Assembly: GCA_905221605.1 (NCBI GenBank)
Contig: CAJNDS010000635.1
Span: 429,001 to 493,000 of the forward strand
Reading direction: 5' to 3'
Source: Symbiodinium natans
Taxonomy: Eukaryota > Sar > Dinophyceae > Suessiales > Symbiodiniaceae
DNA length: 64,000 nucleotides
The first letter of the stretch is position 1, and every line of letters begins with the position of its first letter. Position numbers and translations under genes: made by a program. Under the pieces are notes generated by a model. The model saw nothing but the letters and a program-made list of their open reading frames with translations. It made no database searches and was not told the origin of the DNA. Positions 23,264 through 34,119 of the stretch are shown piece by piece.

Positions 23264-24979
23264 GAACCCTAGACCTGCAGTCCAGCTCTTGAATTCATCC
23301 CTCTGAGCTCTAAATCCGAAGTACATACTTCTTTCTCTACTTACACACTGCTCGAGATCATGTTTGTATGTAGCTGTGCTTCTTATTGCTGGTGTCAAAA
23401 GGACCCCCAATAATACATGCGCCACGAATTCGTCATAAGAAGGAGACCTACATACACACCCTAAACCCTCAACTACAAGGAGTATATACCTGAAGAAGAG
23501 ACCAACCCGTGGCCCGCCCCCCAAAAAGCACCCTCCCCAAAGCCTCCCCCGCAAAAACAAATATACTGCAAGGTCTTGGATCGGGTCGATGCAGGGCTTC
23601 AACGCCAAAAAAGTCGGGCTTGCGCGTTTGGGTTTTTTTAAGGGCTTTAGGGTTTTATCTTTATGTCTTACAGGGCGGGGGTGGGTACTTGACAGTATCC
23701 CAAGCTGAGACGTGCACGACGAGGAGGCGTGCACAACACCAGCAACCTTGGCATGGTCGAAGGACCCAGCTGAACCTAAAACTCGCCTGTGAAGCGAGCG
23801 GAGCTCTCAGCCCCAAAAAGCGCCAAAAGTACCACTGGGCTACCCAGTCCAAGTATTTCGAAAGGGCACCGAGAATCACCGAGAACTCCAACTTGGCCCT
23901 TTAAACCCTCCGAAAAAGATTCCTAAATATGAACCCTCTTAACCCCAAAAAAAGGAAAACATATCATATCCCTCAAGAAGCCTCAGACACCTCTGCCCAG
24001 ACCCTGCGCCGAACCAGTGCTGATGTCGTATGCCCTCAGACGTTCAACCAACCGGACTCCCGGTTGTACCCAGAAGCTCTAAAGCAGAGAAGAACCTAAG
24101 TAGGCATCAGTTGATCGAAATAGGGTTCAGGGCTTTCGGGTCCCCTCCGAATACACGACCATCGCCAAAGGGATCATGATTTGGATGGACTGCCACGTGT
24201 AGGCTTCAGAGACACATAGAATTGGAATTTCAGGGTCTTGGGGAAAAGAACTGATATTTCTGGCTGCAGGTAGGCGCAGAGAAAGGGCCAAACGTCGCAA
24301 AACCCCAAACCCGTGCTTAAATCCTAACACTATAAACCCCTCACCCCAAACCCACACCCAAACTGACCCCGAATTTCTTCAACCTTCTTTCAAAACCTTA
24401 ACCCATGCCAGCCCCAACACCACGGCCACGTCCCACTTCCCATCCCGACACAAGGCGTGCACCGCCCCTCGCAGTGAACTGGAGCACTCCTGTCATAGGT
24501 CAGTTAAAGCAGACCTCATGAAATCCCCGGGTTATTCAGCACTATGCAAGTCAACATGGGGTTCTGAACGCTGTTGATGGGTCGGGTCTGGGCTTGAGGG
24601 AGGCTCACAGTTTAGAGGTTGCTACACGGTTTTTGGGGTTTAGGCCTGCTACAATTGGTTACCATGACATGTTGCTTGTCAAGCATATACGTATTAGTGA
24701 CGTTCTTATCGCGGAGGAACTGTAGCTTGAAAAGGTTCAGACCGGGCCTTTCTGGACACGTGTTTTCAATAGGGCCTAGCAGCTTTGAGTGTTAGGGTTC
24801 TCTAAGCTGCTCATTGCTTATTTGGAGTATCTGGGCCCTTACCCCCGCCAGAATTCCGTGTGAAGTCTTAACTGTTGGAAGGAGGAGGCCTGTTTAAGGC
24901 TTCCTGCTTGCCGTCCTGAAGGGTTGCGGGCTAAGGGTTTAGGCTCGCTGGTACGCAAAGCCATTCGTTTCAAGTGTTG
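23264..24979. other. No supported gene
   Basis: Mixed DNA. Frames of 131 codons (plus) and 162 codons (minus) overlap at 23509-23734 and are of low, Gly/Pro-skewed complexity. No gene call is made. Confidence 0.4.
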
Positions 24980-25120
24980 GTTTAGGGTTTAGGGTTTAGG
25001 GTTTAGGGTTTAGGGTTTAGGGTTTAGGGTTTAGGGTTTAGGGTTTAGGGTTTAGGGTTTAGGGTTTAGGGTTTAGGGCTTAGGGTTTAGCGCTTAGGGT
25101 TTAGCGCTTAGGGTTTTGGG
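24980..25120 (+). repeat. Long TTTAGGG array
   Basis: About fifteen perfect units, then alternating TTTAGGG and TTTAGCGCTTAGGG at the end. It faces the CCCTAAA array that starts at 25219. Confidence 0.95.
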
Positions 25121-25218
25121 CTCCAAAAAACGCCCTGCACGCCATCGAACAACCGCTCCTCGTTGTCAAAAAAGTCGAACTCCCGGATCTTCCACCTGCT
25201 CGCCGACTCGAGGAGGGA

Positions 25219-25332
25219 GCCCTAAACCCCTAAGCCCCAAGCCCTAAGCCCTAAACCCTAACCCCTAAGCCCTAAACCCTGAACCCCAAACCCTGAACTC
25301 AACCCTAAGCCCTAAACCCTAAACCCCAAACA
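25219..25332 (-). repeat. CCCTAAA/CCCTAAG array
   Basis: Imperfect units dominated by CCCTAAG, CCCCAAG and CCCTAAA. It is opposed to the array at 24980-25120 across about 98 bp. Confidence 0.88.
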
Positions 25333-26361
25333 CCCAAGCCCACCCCAACCCTCTCCGACTCTTGGGCCGGTGCGGTAGCTGCACTCTTTCCATGCACCTG
25401 GGCCACTTGGGGGGGTCTGGGATTGAGGGCTTTAGGGCTAGTTTATAGTATGGAATCTACGGGTAGGATTTTAAGGGGTTTAGGGTTAAGGGTTTACGGT
25501 TGAGGGTTTAGGGTTTCGGGCTAGTTTAGTATGGAATCTAGGGGTAGGGTTTTAAGGGGTTTTGGGTTTAGGGTCGGTCCTATCTAGGTACCCTGAGGAA
25601 TCGACCTGAAGGGAGACGGCACCCGTGTCTCGAAAGTTGCAAGCTGGTGCATGGTTGGCTCTTCAACACCGTGCCCTGCAGGCTTCGTCTGCTGGCGTAC
25701 AGTATATTCTGAAGGGATATCGTTGCGACTGCCTCAGCGCCCAAGTAGCCGCATTGTCGCTGCATGGACCCTGTGGACTAAGGGCCAAGCGTGATCCTCC
25801 ACAAGTACGCGAACCGCTCCTCTGCGAACACGTCCTGCACGGCTCCAAATCCCCAACCAAGCCCAGAAAAGCAGCAGGAGAGGCCTGAAGCCACGATAAT
25901 GACTTCAGAGACTGGCCATCGAAAACAAGTCACTAAGTCACCAAGTCATACGAGACAGTGAGTCAGGTTCAAATTCACACTTTCACCATAAGCTTATCAC
26001 CCTGCTAAGGCTCAATTCCCAAACAAAACCACCTAAAAACCGAAACCGAAACCCTTCACCCTTAAACCCATGCACTTCTGGCCTTAACAGAGTTTCATAA
26101 GGCAATCTCAACACTCCCCTCCCCTCCCCCCAATAAACAAGAACTTCGTACTGGGAAACACCCAAGTCTTGGCTCCAACTCTCCATCGGCCCTTTCAGAA
26201 AACTCCTCACCTTACTGCGGCGCCTGTCGTCACTTAAACCCTAAGTTCTCATAGTGGTCAGCACATGAAGCCGGGCAAGTCAAACCTCTAGGCTTTGGAG
26301 GGAAGCCCAGGCACTTCAGGGCGTCCTCCAGTGAGAAATCCTGGTCCAGAGTCGCCTGTGA

Positions 26362-26476
26362 GTTAGGGTTTAGGGTTTAGGGTTTCGGGTTTAGGGTTTC
26401 GGGTTTCTGGGTTTTAGAGGGTATAGGGTTTAGGGTTTAGATGGGTTTAGGGTTTAGTGTTTAGTGTTTAGGGTTT
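26362..26476 (+). repeat. TTTAGGG array with TTTCGGG and TTTAGTG variants
   Basis: About fourteen units, interrupted near 26410-26440. Confidence 0.88.
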
Positions 26477-26727
26477 TCGGAATTCTTAAGGGAGGGGGCT
26501 TCATGGGAGCCTTAGAGAGTAGCAGGGAGTATTAGACAACCTTGTGTTACAAACCCCCGTGGAACCCCCTTCCCTTAAGAACCCTGCAAGGAAGAGTTTC
26601 GGACTTTGGCTTCGTTTCAGTTTGCTCATGGGGTTTAGGGCGCACGCTTGTTGTAGAAGGGGGGGAGGGGAGTTACGAGTGGTATCCACAATAGGACACC
26701 CATCTATATACACTCACCAGTATATAT

Positions 26728-26746
26728 ATATAGAGAGAGAGAGAGA
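26728..26746. repeat. (TA)n(GA)n microsatellite
   Basis: TATATATATA followed by GAGAGAGAGA. Confidence 0.85.
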
Positions 26747-27390
26747 GTCTACTGCGACATCGCACACGTTTCACAGATAACGAAGATGTTGTAGGTATTC
26801 GGTCGGAATTGCTGATTCTAAGAAACGCGATTCCAAGAAACGTGGGGTCGCAGGATGCAGGGATCGGGGAGTCATAACACAACCACAGCCGTTCCCCCTC
26901 AAGGACCACCTCCGTAATCACGAGACTGTATCCATCGGAATGCCCTAATGAGGGAACCCTCGCCTAAACCCTGAACTAAAGCCCAAACCCTTATCGCTTC
27001 TAACCTTTGGCCTCTTGCATACAAACCCTGTAGCTGCCACTTTAAAGACCCAAGGTTTAGGGCACCCAGGTTGCGACCTGAAGGGCCGATGTGCCACAAC
27101 AGCAAAATCTTGGGCCCAAGGGGAAAGGGACTGATGAAAGCTGCACCTCAAATTCAAAAGGGCTTAGGGTTCAGGCACCCGAAACCACCTTGGTAGCCCA
27201 GTAACCATATTATAATAAGGGCACCCTTTTTTGGCTAGCTTATTTTACAAGGGAACCCAGAAAAAAAAAGGGCAAGGGCACCACTGGGCACCCGAAGCCC
27301 CAACAAGGGCCCTGTGTCCTGTGGCAGAGGCGCCTCGAGCCGCGCATCCTCACCGACCGTGAAGCCCGTCGCACCTGGAGGAAAGCAATC

Positions 27391-27491
27391 GCTAGGCTTC
27401 TTGGTGAACATATGGGGGGTTTCCTTACAGTAGGGGGTAAAGCTAGGTTTCTTGGTAACATATGGGGGGTTTCCTTACAGTAAGGGGTAAG
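27391..27491 (+). repeat. 51-bp tandem duplication
   Basis: Two copies begin with GCTAGG(C/T)TTCTTGGT at 27391 and 27442. Both contain ACATATGGGGGGTTTCC followed by TTACAGTA. Each carries a TTTCCTTACAG acceptor-like sequence; the same TTTCCTTACAG occurs before the candidate exon at 61980. Confidence 0.85.
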
Positions 27492-28511
27492 GGACAGGAG
27501 AATATTCAAGGTATACTTTTTCTGGGAAATACCATAGTAATGCAAAAAAAGGGCACCGGTACTTGTAGCTCCTGAGCCCATACACACCCTTAACGGAATG
27601 CGTTCAAAACTAGGGTTCTAAGCGTTTGCGATGATTTTGGTGGTGTTACTTTGGTGGTGTTCCCAGAGCTTACGAACACATGAAAGGAATCGCCACCTCC
27701 AAACTCTGACATGTTTTCGGCTTTCAGGCTTTAGGACCTGAGACTTAGGGTTTAGGGCGTTTAGCGTTTAGGCTTTAGGGTGCTGAGGGTTTGGGGGTTG
27801 GGCTTTAGAGGGCTTAGGGCGCCGCGGGTTTTACAGGTGTTAGGGTTTGAATGAGGTTGCCAGCCACCAGAGCAATCAGGCATCTTGGTCCAAGGCCGTA
27901 CTGGTAGCGCTCCTTCCAGATGATGCCTGCTGGCAAACCCACACACTACACACCCTAAACCTACAAGCCCTAAAAGCCTGAAAGCCCTAACCCCAGAACC
28001 TAACTAGCGTGGAGGCCCTGCAAGCCCCCAAACGTGTGAAAGCCCTCAACGTTGATATCCGGTCGATCGTAGATTTGTTCGAGGATTCAAAGGGAGTTTT
28101 AGCATACTCGCCTGGGTCAGATCAACATCGGCACTGGTTTGACCAAGTATAGTCTCCTAGACGCTGAACCCTTTACAAAGCCATGGCCGTCATTAGGGAT
28201 TTGGGGCTTGCTTGTCGGCCCTCTCATGTTTCCAGCCCCATTCCGCGGTCGGGCACCCGCCCAAATAGAGAAACTCTAGTGCGTAGCATCAGAAGATTAA
28301 CCCTCTTCCCCTGACGTTTGGAGTTCGTAGGTATAGTTGTTGGTATACGGGAAAAATGTTGATTGTGTGTAATGTGATAATATGTATGTGTGTGTGTATA
28401 GAGCGGGATGCGCTATGACCTGACTTGCGCTGCCTGCCTTGAACACACATGGTCTGGGCACCAAACTAAGCAGAAAATCGCAACCGACCGGTGCTTCTGG
28501 GCTTCGGTCTT

Positions 28512-28650
28512 CTTGAGGTATATGAAGCAGGGTATATATTTCTATTTTTGGTGAGTGTATATAAGGTTCCTTTTTAATATTGGTGAGTATATACCGGGTG
28601 TCCTTTTGGGGATACAAGAAATATAAGCCCTGCTTCATATAGGCTTCAAG
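28512..28650. mobile_element. MITE- or introner-like inverted-repeat element (139 bp)
   Basis: The terminal inverted repeats are about 33 bp. They begin CTTGA(A/G)G and share TATGAAGCAGGG and TATATTTCT, with small differences. The AT-rich interior contains GGTGAGT(G)TATATA twice. On the minus strand the element directly abuts the end of a coding-like frame (28651-28795), and coding-like sequence may resume beyond it. It could be an insertion or an intron born from a transposon. Confidence 0.6.
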
Positions 28651-28795
28651 GCCCCAACGCTCGAAGTCGTAGCACCCGAAGTCCCTCCTGACCCAGAGGC
28701 GGACCATCGTCGGAATACTCCAGCGAAAGAGTTGGGCACTGTTGGGCCGTCCTCGTTGATGGCTGGTGCAGAGGCATCCGCCACAAGGCGCTAGA
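28651..28795 (-). CDS. Candidate exon, Ser/Gly/Ala-rich, unknown
   Basis: After a CTTGCTTCTAG acceptor-like sequence the minus strand reads RLVADASAPAINEDGPTVPN, then SFAGVFRRWSASGSGGTSG, then ATTSSVGALK, up to the boundary of the inverted-repeat element at 28650. The frame stops a few codons inside that element. A longer overlapping minus frame (28297-28800) starts MLLAPCGGC but looks less like a protein. No family is recognised. Confidence 0.25.
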
Positions 28796-28900
28796 AGCAA
28801 GGTTTAGGTTTTAGGGTTCAATGTTGCTTTACATAGGGGTTTCGGGAGAGGGTGAGGATGATAAGGGAACCTCCCGGACCCACTCTGGGGCTCTACCTGA

Positions 28901-29515
28901 AACCCTCATACCCCGATCGAGAAGATTAAAAGTCATCTTAAATTCAGCGAAGCGGATAGTGGAGATGCTGACGTTGGTGAGGATGAAAGCCTGAGTGAAC
29001 TGAATTCTAGCGAGGAGAGTTCTGGTTCATCTGGAAAGAAAACTTCAGGTGACGAGTAGGTCAAGCAAGAAGTCGAAGTTCAATCGAAGCGTTAAGAAGA
29101 TGAAGAAGAAGAGTAACGATACTGCTTTGAAGAATATTACAAGGATTGTGTTAAATAGACAGGCTAAAGGATTTGTACAATCAATCTAAAGGAATCGAAG
29201 AAGATAGCTGCCACTATGACTCAATATCAACCAACTGTGAAACGGCGAGGACTGCTTCGTTTGCGGGAATCCAGGCCATCGAGCGGCGCAATGCGGAACG
29301 TAAATGGCGCAAGGGTCAGCTCCTCGACATTTTGGGTGCCTGAAAGAATATGAAGGGTCTGACTTACAGGACCTTAGAGCACTGATGCACTTCGGCCGTC
29401 ACGTCCTCGGATGCTGAAGCACTCGGACGCACCTGCGCAGGGCTGTATTTACTGTAGCCCAAAGGTCGAGTTCACAGGCAAGCCCGTTTTCCCCCATACT
29501 ATGAGCGCCTGACAG
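28901..29515 (+). pseudogene. Frame-hopping coding-like island, unknown protein
   Basis: Coding-like sequence on the plus strand runs through successive frames. First (28901-29059) is an acidic Ser/Glu stretch including SEADSGDADVGEDESLSEL. Then a basic stretch SKKSKFNRSVKKMKKKS continues to about 29186. A third frame (from about 29158) includes DRLKDLYNQSKGIEED and SFAGIQAIERRNAERKWRKG, ending LLDILGA at a TGA at 29341. An overlapping frame then reads CLKEYEGSDLQDLRALMHFG up to HVLGC. A last frame reads MLKHSDAPAQGCIYCSPKVE up to MSA and a TGA just before 29515. This pattern fits a decayed gene with indels, or a gene with very short introns. The acidic-then-basic layout suggests a nucleic-acid-associated protein, but no family is recognised. 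Confidence 0.4.
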
Positions 29516-29518
29516 TTA

Positions 29519-29665
29519 GTGGCTGTTGTGCTGGTGGTGTTTGTAGCAGCAGCAGTAGCAGGAGTAGTAGTTATTGCAGTTTCGTGTTGCTATTGCTGTT
29601 ATTGGTGTAACTATTTTTTGTTGCGACTGTTGCTGTTGCTGTTGTTGTCGTCGTCGTTGTGTTGC
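29519..29665 (+). repeat. TGT/TGC-rich trinucleotide tract
   Basis: Imperfect GTTGCTGTTG and GTCGTCGTTG repeats. The apparent Leu/Val/Cys- or Gln-rich frames on either strand come from this low-complexity DNA. Confidence 0.8.
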
Positions 29666-30219
29666 GGCTGCCACTGCCGATCCCCTCCTCCCCTTCTGGG
29701 CCACTACCGTGGGTACTGTCGGGGTCTAAGCCCTACGCCGTACGCCAAACCTCCTGAACCCAAAGCCCACACAGCCCTCTGTAATCTCCATAAGCCCTAA
29801 ACCCTAAACCCTGAACCCCTAAACCCCTACACACCTCGACTGCCCCCGCCTCACCACGACAGGGCTGGGAAACTCCAGGCTGAGCCATGCCTTGAGCGGG
29901 GGTTTGGGGGCTCAGGGCTTAAGCGCTTCGGGGGGGGGGGGGGGGGGGGCTCAAGGTTTAGGGTGTTTTCAGGCTTAGGGCCGTTAAAGGGCTTCGGGGT
30001 CTAACTCCTGAAGCCCAAGACCACAGCAAGAGGTGATATCGGTGGCAGCAGTGGCTCGCAAACAGGTGCAAGCGCATGAAGCTGATCCCTGAAATAGGCT
30101 TTGAGGCTTCGCGGCATCTTAAGAACATTGCATGAGTTGCCGGGTCCGGGATCTCCGGGCGGGCTGTCGGGGGAGTGGCTCTTTTTTTCACAAGAACCAT
30201 GACTGTGTCAACATGCGCA

Positions 30220-30256
30220 CCCTAAACCCTAAACCCTAAACCCTAAACCCTAAACC
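30220..30256 (-). repeat. CCCTAAA array
   Basis: About five perfect units. Confidence 0.9.
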
Positions 30257-31834
30257 CCCCTTTAAAGCTGGAAGCTTCGCATGCGAAGTCCAGGCCCCCC
30301 TGCCACACCCGGCTCGCAGCCATGGCAGCTGGAGATCCACCGGCTTCCTTCATCGCCGTCGAAGGCATGGAGGGCCTCGGCTCTTCCCAGAGAGGAGGAG
30401 TCTCGGGATTAAGTTTGGGGTTAACTAAGGATTTAGATTGTAGTTACCTTTTTTTTGGGGGGTTAAGGCTTTTTTTGGCTTCGTTCTTGGCATTCGGGGC
30501 TTGAGGCTTCTTGGTTTTTTTCGAGGAAGGCTCAGGACTAAGCCCTCAGCCCAAATTCCTCGAAGCTGTTTCAAGGGACAAGGCAGCCTAAACTCCCACC
30601 ACTTTGTAAACCCTAAACCCTAGAAACTCGGTGCGCTGAGCTCTTCACTGGCGAGTGCGCATACTGCGAGCCTGAGCTGTCAGCACTCCTGTAGGCGCTT
30701 GGACCAGAGGGTTTAGGACTTAAGGGTGTTTTAGGGCTTCGAGCCCCAAAAGTCCTCAACCAGGGACCCAATTGAGTTCTTTGGGCATCTTGAGTTTTGC
30801 AGTTTCGGGTTCTGTTTTTTGGGGGGGTTACAAGCTTCACGAAGGGAGGGTTAGTCGGATTTGTGTATAGGTTTCGGGTTTCAGGGTTTTAGGGCTTAGC
30901 GTTTTAGATATCAAGCTTTGCAACAGCCAGACAATGCTGAGGGTGTGATGGGTACGCACGACCCAAAAGCCGCAGTCGACATCGGCTAAACACTGAGCGC
31001 TGAAACCCCCAAAGCTAAACCCGGTATCAGTCTCAAACCCATGCTGCGGATGCCACCAGCAACAACCCCAAAACGCTGTGGGCAGCCTCTAGGGGCCCCA
31101 AGAAAAAAGGCTGAGCATGAAGTTTGTGTAGGACTTATCCATAGGGATCCCCCGCGGGGTGGGCTTCTAGGGCTGATGGTAGAGGAGCCTCGACATTTAC
31201 CAAGATCATCCCCTTGGTAGCTGTACGAACAACAATGCTGCTTCAAGAGACCTCCATATTATCAGCGCTCGTCGTCGTCTGATCCATCACCATCACCATC
31301 ACCGCCGCTCAAGCTCGAAGCACCACAGCACCCCGAAAAAAAAAGAACGCCTCCCCAGCAAAAGCCCGGTGCTTTCTAGGACTATTATCACTACCGGGGT
31401 AGATCTCGCCAAATCGACAGCTTCACCATGAAGCCTCCGCCAAAACCTCAAGATATCTACCTCCGGGTGCGGTCCTGAACACGGTGTGCGGAATGACGCA
31501 CAGGCCATCTGCGTGGAAGCGGACCTGTCCGTACGCCCCCTCCCCTGCCTGCCCCCCTGCCCATCCCAAGAGCCTGAAAAAAAGAAACAGAAGTCATTTT
31601 TTGGGAGCCAGGAAAAACCATTCGCGACTCAGACACGACGATAGGGGAGAGGGATCCTGCGTCGACGAAAAGTTGCGATAAACCGAGTGGCTCCTGATGG
31701 CGTGTCAAACAAGCATGACCCCTCTTAGTTTCTACTCGCTTGAACATCTCCCACAAATACATATACACTATGTATATAAATACATATCTATTTTTTCTGT
31801 ATACATATCCGCCGACCCCCTTTGTCGGCGTCAA
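30257..31834. other. No supported gene
   Basis: Mixed DNA with T8-G6 and T6-G7 junctions at 30449-30462 and 30815-30827. Frames are short or overlap on opposite strands. Confidence 0.45.
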
Positions 31835-33085
31835 GAAGCTGGACTCGTACCCGCTGGACCCGCTAGTGCCCCTCCCCATGGACCCGCGCGGCCTCCCCCC
31901 CCCTACCTACCCCCACCCCGTACCCAATTTGTTGTTTTGGCGCGGGTGTTCGGTGGGTGGAACCACGCGTTGGTTGCACCCCACTACCCCCCTCCCCCTA
32001 CCCTCACCCCGTACCGCCACCCCGTTCCCCCCCCCCTCCCCCCACCCCCGTGCCTACCCCCCCCCACAACTCCTACCCCCCTCCCCACAGGAGCGAATTT
32101 GTTGTTTTGGAAGCAGCCAGTTCCCTGCACCACGACCCCCACCCCTCCCCCCCCCCTATACCCCTCACCCCGTACCCCCCTCCCCCCGCCCATCCCCCCC
32201 CCCACCCTGCCCTGCCTACCCAGGATAAGGACCAAAACACGGAGTTTTGTTTGTTTTGGAAGGTAAACCTGCACCCTATACCCTCACCCCGTAACCCCCC
32301 CCCCCCCCCCCCCCCCCCTCCCCCCCCCCTCCCCCCCCCTCCCCCGCCTCCCCCCCCCACCTGCCCCCCCCCCCTCCCCCCCTCCCACCCCCCCTCCCCC
32401 CCCCCTCCCCCCCCCCGCCCCCCCCCCTCCCCCCCCCCTCTTGTTTCTTGGATTTTTTCCCGACAACCTATTCTGAAATTGGGTTCTCGTTTGGCGCTTC
32501 AATGCGGAAGGCGTTCTATCGGATCGCTCCTTGGAGGGTCGGACGGAAAGGGGGTTCGGAACATTTTGCTGGAGATGTGGGGAGGCGGGGACCATGCATG
32601 GAGGTTGACGGACGGGTTCGGCGCGGAAGGGGAGAGTGACATTCGGTTGATGGGCAGGGGATATGGGGACACGTGGATGCCGCGCGCCCTCCGCGCTTTT
32701 CCGCCCTCTGCACGCTCCGCGCCCTCCGCGCCCTCCGCGCCCTCCCCGCGCTCCCGCGCNNNNNNNNNNNNNNNNNNNNNNNNNNNNNNNNNNNNNNNNN
32801 NNNNNNNNNNNNNNNNNNNNNNNNNNNNNNNNNNNNNNNNNNNNNNNNNNNNNNNNNNNCCCCCCCCCCCCCCCCCCCCCCTACCCCCCTGCCTAGCCCC
32901 CCCCATAGGAGAAGGACCAAAAACAACCGAATTTGTTGTTTTGGAAGGCGGTCAAAACCACGCATTTTGTGTTGGCTGCACCCTACTACCCCCCCCCCCT
33001 CCCCCCTACCGACCCCCACCCCGTACCCCCCCCCTCCCCCCTCCCCCCCCCCCCCCCTACCCCCCTGCCTAGCCCCCCCAACCCA
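31835..33085. repeat. Poly-C minisatellite region
   Basis: Long C runs with interspersed T, A and G alternate with a recurring island containing AATTTGTTGTTTTGG (about 31925, 32096, 32930; degenerate at 32243). That island is followed by TGCACCC(C/T)A(C/T)and CACCCCGTA(C/A)C-type words. A 9-mer CGCGCCCTC-like repeat lies just before the gap. Proline- and glycine-rich reading frames across this region are low-complexity artefacts. Confidence 0.85.
32760..32859. other. 100-N assembly gap
   Basis: Exactly 100 N, a typical placeholder for a gap of unknown size. It is flanked by poly-C and GC-rich repeat, so the true repeat length is unknown. Confidence 1.
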
Positions 33086-33218
33086 ACCGAATTGGTGGGC
33101 TTGGTGCCCGGACGTCCTTATCTTGGGGGTCGGCGGCAGCGGCGTCAGCCTTTAAATATATATATATATATATGGGTCACCGCCTATAGCGGTTCCCCTG
33201 TGTTTTTGCACATTCCCT

Positions 33219-33940
33219 TAAACCATCTAACCAAAAATCCCTCAAACCATTAAACCATTAAACCATTAAACCATTAAACCATTAAACCATTAAACCATTA
33301 AACTATCAAACCATTAAACCATTAAACCATTAAACCATTAAACCATTAAACCATTAAACCAATGGTTTCCCCCCTATGAGAATCCCCTTAACCATTAATT
33401 AAACCATTAAACCATTAAACCAATGGTCTCCCCCCCAAACCATTAAACCATTAAACCATTAAACCATACCATTAAACCATTAAACAAATGGTTTCCCGCT
33501 TCTGAAAATCCCCTAAACCATTAAACTATTAAACCATTAAACCATTAAACCAATGGTTTCCCCCTTATGAAAATCCCCTAAACCATTAAACCATTAAACC
33601 ATTAAACCAATGGTTTCCCCCATATGAGAATCCCCTAAACCATTAAACCATTTTCATGGCGGGCAACCAGTGGTTTAATGGTTTAATGGTTTAATGGTTT
33701 AATGGTTTAATGGTTTAATGGTTTAATGGTTTAATGGTTTAATGGTTTAATGCTTTAATGGTTTGATGGTTTGATGGTTTAATGGTTTAATGGTTTAATG
33801 GTTTAATGGTTTAAGGGATTTTGATAAGGGGGAAACCATTGGTTTAATGGTTTAATTGTTTAATAGTTTAGGGGATTCTCATAAGGGGGAAACCATTGGT
33901 TTAATGGTTTATTGGTTTAATGGTTTAATGGTTCTCCTGC
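33219..33940. repeat. Large inverted repeat of a TTTAATGG octamer
   Basis: 33235-33655 is an array of ATTAAACC (the complement of the TTTAATGG unit). 33671-33940 is the same octamer in the opposite orientation. About 18 bp of unique DNA (CATGGCGGGCAACCAG) separates the arms. A spacer, AATGGTTTCCCCCTATGAGA followed by ATCCCCTAAACC, recurs in the left arm (about 33361, 33487, 33551, 33607) and inverted in the right arm (about 33811, 33868). Confidence 0.92.
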
Positions 33941-34119
33941 CGAGGTACCTCTACCGCATCTTTTCTGCTCCTAAAGTTCTGATTCGCAAGCAGTGTCCCC
34001 TGTATCCTTTCTGCTCCGAATATTCTGAATCGCAAGCAGTGTCTCCCGTATCTTTTCTGCTCATAAGTATACGTATACTATATGGGATTGCGCCTTAAAC
34101 CCTAACTCTTAAACCCTGA

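Noticed and set aside
23246-23904. Overlapping 131- and 162-codon frames on opposite strands
   Set aside because: Both are open in the same DNA, contain heptamer-derived words, and show no motif.
25580-25888. Overlapping 61- to 87-codon frames on both strands
   Set aside because: Several frames look equally protein-like, so none can be preferred.
31957-33072. 371-codon proline-rich reading frame and the glycine-rich frames opposite it
   Set aside because: It consists of poly-C minisatellite and runs through the 100-N gap; it is low-complexity and not a gene.
33219-33940. CRISPR-like array
   Set aside because: The repeats are contiguous octamers without unique spacers, in eukaryotic DNA.
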